From: Smittium mucronatum
Taxonomy: Eukaryota; Kickxellomycota; Harpellomycetes; Harpellales; Legeriomycetaceae
Reading direction: 5' to 3'
Length of the DNA stretch: 10,601 nucleotides
NCBI GenBank assembly: GCA_001953115.1
Contig: LSSL01000455.1
Location: forward strand, 1-10,601
The position numbers and the translations under genes are program-made. The notes under the pieces are model-generated. The model had not been told where the DNA came from and made no database searches. It saw nothing but the letters and a program-made list of their open reading frames with translations. This document shows, piece by piece, positions 8,106-10,601 of this stretch (position 1 is its first letter; every line of letters begins with the position of its first letter).

Positions 8106-8548
8106 AGCTCAGATGAGACATAGTCTAGTGCAAAAGTCCAGCGTTCGACAGTTAGACGGATCTCAGCATCTAACAGCTATTTATAGGAAAGCCATGTCGA
8201 TCAATCCCACTTTTGGGTAGGAGCCTAATTTTATTAATCCTATTAGAAGTAGGCTCGGAATAGAAGCTCAGTAGATTCAATGAACTATTGTTCGTTGACA
8301 AGAAGCTTAATTCTTGACTGCACGTAACCTCAGTCATACACCTACCTGAAGCAATGACAGGGGGGGTCTTTCGGTCAAGAGATCGCAACCTTTTCCCGTA
8401 GGCACTCAGCCGGCAGTCCGGCAGAGGAGCTTATTGTAGTTAGGATAATAGTCTTTTCTATACGACTTTTTCTTTTTTTCATATTTTTTTAGTATATTTT
8501 TTAATGACGTTATCTTGAAATAAAATTCCGTGATACAAAAAAAAAAAA
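8106..8548 (+). mobile_element. Retroposed repeat family, copy C (most complete 3' part)
   Basis: Copy C links the other two: 8106-8278 is the inverted counterpart of copy A (168-1, about 92% identical), and 8329-8536 that of copy B. Its 3' end has AATAAA at 8519-8524, then 12 bases, then a 12-A tail at 8537-8548, so transcript sense is plus. The 5' end near 8106 is a truncation relative to copy A. No clear target-site duplication was found: the right flank GGATATTTGCTC has no good match left of 8106. The tail directly abuts the LINE pseudogene. An antisense open frame of 72 codons (8388-8170) is not supported as a gene. Relative to A, most transition differences show T or A in C, including two CpG to TpG changes at A positions 111-115. 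Confidence 0.8.
8519..8548 (+). promoter_or_regulatory. Polyadenylation signal and templated poly(A) tail of copy C
   Basis: AATAAA at 8519-8524 is followed 12 bases later by twelve A (8537-8548). Copy B shows the same arrangement in minus sense (TTTATT 1656-1661, poly(T) 1637-1645). Two independent copies sharing signal and tail place the 3' end of the source transcript here. Confidence 0.75.
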
Positions 8549-9870
8549 GGATATTTGCTCAAACCGAATATCTCGCTAACGTAACGGCCAATAGGCGTAG
8601 TACTGAGTTGATAAATTTTGATTTATGAAAGTCGGCAAATCTTTCCTTGGTGGGAATCTATATTAGCATAAAAGTGCATTCTTGACTTAATTTTTATCTT
8701 TCAAAATATTTGTAAATACTGATCAGTCATCATTAAAAGTATAACCTAAATATGTATATTTTAATATAATTTCTATTTCAATATTTTGAATAAATAACAG
8801 AGTTATTTTTCTTAATTGACCCTTATAATTCCACATTTGGAAGCATTGAGTTTCATTTCACATGTATATAACCGATTTCATACTATATCTTGTGATTTTC
8901 ATAGGGCTAGTGAACTGTACAATATTAAAACCGCGTCTTCAATCAAAAAAACCCCAGAAATTCTTTTAACAAGTTAATTAACAAAAGCTCCTTCCATCCC
9001 TTTCAATATAACATTTAAAAAAATCGAAAAGTATCGTTGAAGCAGGACATCCTTGTCTTACACCCCAAATATTTTCTGATAATTCTGTAATATCTCTTCC
9101 GATTCTTATTTAATTTTTTGATGTGATTAAAGACCGTTGATTACATCCAGTAATTTTCTTCGAATTCCACCACTTTTAAGTTTATAAATTAGACCTATAT
9201 GAGGCACCAATTCGTAAGCTTTAGCAAAGTCTACGAAAGGCATCCAAGTCTCTAGTTCAATTAGCTTTCTTAGTTTCACAATTTAATATTGTACTTTAGC
9301 TTGAGATTTAAATTTTTTAAGTATCCTAAATATTTCTCAAGCTTTTACAATAAAATCTTATTTCAAGCTTATAAAAGTGTGCTTATTTGCTAAAATTTTG
9401 TCTAAATTTTCAACTATGGTAGAAATTATTGAGATATACCTATCTTTTTTTGGGTCTTTGGGGTTATCTTTTTTAGGTTCAGTGAAAACCATACTCGTTT
9501 CCATGATCTTTGGTATTGTACCTGAATCCAACATAGCTTTCAAAAGTTTAAATACTGCAATGGTCATTTTAGATAAGGGGGTATTTTTATCGCCGATTAA
9601 TTATTACACTTTTTTTTGGTATTCTATCACTTCCTGGAGATTTATTGTTTGAGATAATTTTAATTGAAAGCCTAATATAATCATAATTTATTGAATACAT
9701 ATTCTGGGAAGGAATCTAAATCTAAGCTCAGCATATCTTCCCATTTATTTGGTACTCGGATGCTCACAGATGTATCTATTCTAGACTTTTAAAGTGCTCA
9801 GAACAAGCTTTATTTTGGATTGATTGTCTAAAATGGCCCTTTTATTTTTTGTCAAAAACAGGGCCATTAG
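8549..9870 (-). pseudogene. Non-LTR (LINE) retrotransposon reverse transcriptase pseudogene
   Basis: Conserved RT blocks appear in order on the minus strand. KSPGSDRIP (about 9645-9617) matches the KxPGxDGIP block. At 9567-9358, TIPKIMETSMVF, PKKDNPKDP and ISIISTIVENLDKILANK match the finger block. IELETWMPFVDFAKAYELVPH and IRRKLLDVI (about 9288-9130) hold the motif A aspartate of FVDFAKAY. IRIGRDITELSENIW then GVRQGCPAS (9109-8978) is the motif B region. The catalytic YxDD box is damaged to LIEDAVLIL (8935-8946). MKLNASKCGI (8821-8856) and YTYLGYTF (8723-8761) are thumb-like, then PIGRYVSEIFGLSKY (8595-8551). Blocks lie in different frames with several stops and frameshifts, so it is dead. 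RLE or APE endonuclease and true ends are not visible, so the clade is unassigned. It is cut at 8549 by copy C. Confidence 0.88.
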
Positions 9871-10248
9871 AAATACCAGCATTAATTTTCATATATTTGC
9901 TGGGTTATTTGTATTCAGGTATTGCTTAATTTTTCATAATTTTTTTTCATATCAACCTTTTTTGAAGTTTTTAGGTCATCCTTGACCTTTAATAGTCATT
10001 AATACTGATTTTGGCATTCATTAATGATTTAAAAAAAAATTTGATCGTTTTTTTTTGAAATTTTTCATCGGCCAAACCTCCTAGACGATCAATTTCGGTT
10101 CAAATGATATCAATTAACTGCAGCACTTTTTTTATTTCCCATTTGATCGATGGAAAGTATCTCAAACCAGCTGCTGTAGATCAATTGGCTCTTTATTTTA
10201 CTTATTTGTTTAGAAAAGTCTTTTTGGGGGTATTTTTACCTATACAAG
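9871..10248 (-). other. Possible 5' extension of the LINE pseudogene
   Basis: The minus strand keeps patchy coding-like stretches, for example STAAGLRYFPSIKWEIKK and, after a stop, TEIDRLGGLADEKF (about 10180-10060). They could belong to the region upstream of the RT in the same LINE, but no recognised domain is seen. The plus-strand frame at 10104-10301 ends in the TA/T-run simple sequence and is regarded as chance. Confidence 0.3.
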
Positions 10249-10249
10249 A

Positions 10250-10280
<31 letters not shown>

Positions 10281-10284
10281 TTTT
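10249..10284. repeat. (AT)n microsatellite followed by a T run
   Basis: Alternating AT fills about 10249-10272 and passes directly into about twelve T (to 10284). Such a tract often marks an element boundary or a degenerated tail, but no element could be anchored to it. Confidence 0.85.
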
Positions 10285-10325
10285 CGGGAAATTTATTTTA
10301 AATTTAATAAAAAGTTATAAAAAAT

Positions 10326-10431
10326 AATTTAAAAAAATTTCACCCTACTCCCCTCTGCCGCTCTAGCAGCTCCATACCTCGAGGGCATTGGTTCAAGGGG
10401 GCTGGTGAATCACTTAAATTCTGGAGCTTAA
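10326..10431. other. GC-richer block upstream of terminal open frame
   Basis: Composition changes sharply after the A/T tract at 10285-10325, with words such as CCCTCTGCCGCTC and CCTCGAGGGCATTGG. On the minus strand a frame gives NQCPRGMELLERQRGVG before a stop, without a recognised domain. It could be the 5' end of another element or of a host gene lying mostly to the right. Confidence 0.3.
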
Positions 10432-10434
10432 GTG
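10411..10434. repeat. Short inverted repeat (CACTTAA / TTAAGTG)
   Basis: CACTTAA (10411-10417) pairs with TTAAGTG (10428-10434) across 10 bases. It lies in the GC-richer terminal block just before the open frame. Function unknown; the stem is short. Confidence 0.4.
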
Positions 10435-10601
10435 TTCGTGGCACGCGGATGCCAAAAAGATATATATAAACATATCATTTATTGTTCGTTGCATAGCCCA
10501 AATATGTATATTGATAGCTATTTGGAATTTGTTCGCCTTTTAATATCAGAACGGATGACTGGAGACCTAGAGACATTCATTACACCGCACTTGGATGCAT
10601 T
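10432..10601 (+). CDS. Open frame running off the right edge, unrecognised
   Basis: After TAA at 10429-10431 the frame stays open for 56 codons to the window end; the first in-frame ATG is 10504. The translation from there includes YIDSYLEFVRLLISERM, then TGDLETFITPHLDA. Residue composition is balanced, unlike the Lys/Asn/Ile-rich chance frames of the A/T core, and the block 10326-10601 is richer in G and C than its surroundings. That makes real coding, either an exon or transposon gag/pol-type sequence, plausible. No motif was recognised, and other frames also show coding-like fragments (NIRTDDWRPRDIHYTALGC), so the frame choice is uncertain. Confidence 0.3.
   Translation, partial: MFVARGCQKDIYKHIIYCSLHSPNMYIDSYLEFVRLLISERMTGDLETFITPHLDA

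Noticed and set aside
8170..8388. 72-codon minus-strand frame in copy C
   Set aside because: Antisense to the poly(A)-defined transcript, and disrupted or unalignable in the related copies A and B.
8080..8560. Target-site duplication for copy C
   Set aside because: The right flank GGATATTTGCTC has no convincing counterpart left of 8106.
9377..9652. 91-codon plus-strand frame
   Set aside because: Shadow of the reverse transcriptase finger block, which is on the minus strand and matches known RT motifs.
10104..10301. 65-codon plus-strand frame ending in Tyr-Ile repeats
   Set aside because: Its end is translation of the (AT)n tract and T run, and the start has no recognisable features.
10380..10440. 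tRNA-derived SINE head (B-box-like GGTTCAAGGGG)
   Set aside because: The match to GGTTCGANNCC is partial and no A box lies at the right distance upstream, so a Pol III promoter is not supported.

Overview
The window looks like repeat-rich, very AT-rich eukaryotic nuclear DNA. It has no operon-like gene packing and no recognisable bacterial gene. It does have a decayed non-LTR (LINE-type) reverse transcriptase, 5'-truncated poly(A)-tailed retrocopies, a possible hAT-like element and long A/T-rich stretches. The host cannot be named from sequence alone; an AT-rich arthropod or other invertebrate, an early-diverging fungus, or a similar compact AT-rich genome would all fit. No intact host gene, tRNA, rRNA or CRISPR array is visible, and most apparent ORFs are short chance openings.

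Left flank (1-2430, moderate AT). It opens with copy A of a dispersed repeat family (1-369, minus orientation), whose far end carries a three-unit 43-bp minisatellite. Next comes a candidate hAT-like element (455-1370) with near-matching TAGGGCT-type ends, a perfect 10-bp hairpin inside, and a cluster of ATCGATTAATCG palindromes beside its right end. An unassigned block (1371-1636) follows, then copy B of the same repeat family (1637-1850). B has a poly(A) tail, an AATAAA signal and a degraded target-site duplication, so it is a retrocopy. It sits inside a small open frame that reads through if one duplication copy and the insert are removed. The block 2035-2430 holds a short G/C-run segment resembling a transposon end.

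Core (about 2431-8100). Roughly 5.6 kb of extremely A/T-rich DNA has no supportable gene. It holds several short imperfect direct repeats about 1.1-1.4 kb apart and TA/CA-type simple repeats. Its origin is unknown.

Right flank (8106-10601). Copy C of the repeat family (8106-8548) is in the opposite orientation to A and B, so A and C form long inverted arms around the core. C abuts a LINE reverse transcriptase pseudogene on the minus strand (about 8549-9870). Conserved RT blocks can be followed in order from the finger domain through motif A, the GVRQGCP block, a damaged YxDD box and the thumb, across several frameshifts and stops. Beyond this are a weakly coding-like stretch, a (TA)n/T-run tract at 10249-10284, and a GC-richer end with an open plus-strand frame running off the window.

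Overall this is an accessory, transposon-derived region: nested dead retroelements around an AT-rich core. The most interesting item is the A/B/C repeat family, because its transcript orientation, poly(A) signal, 5' truncation and Ser/Arg-rich reading frame can be read directly from the three copies.
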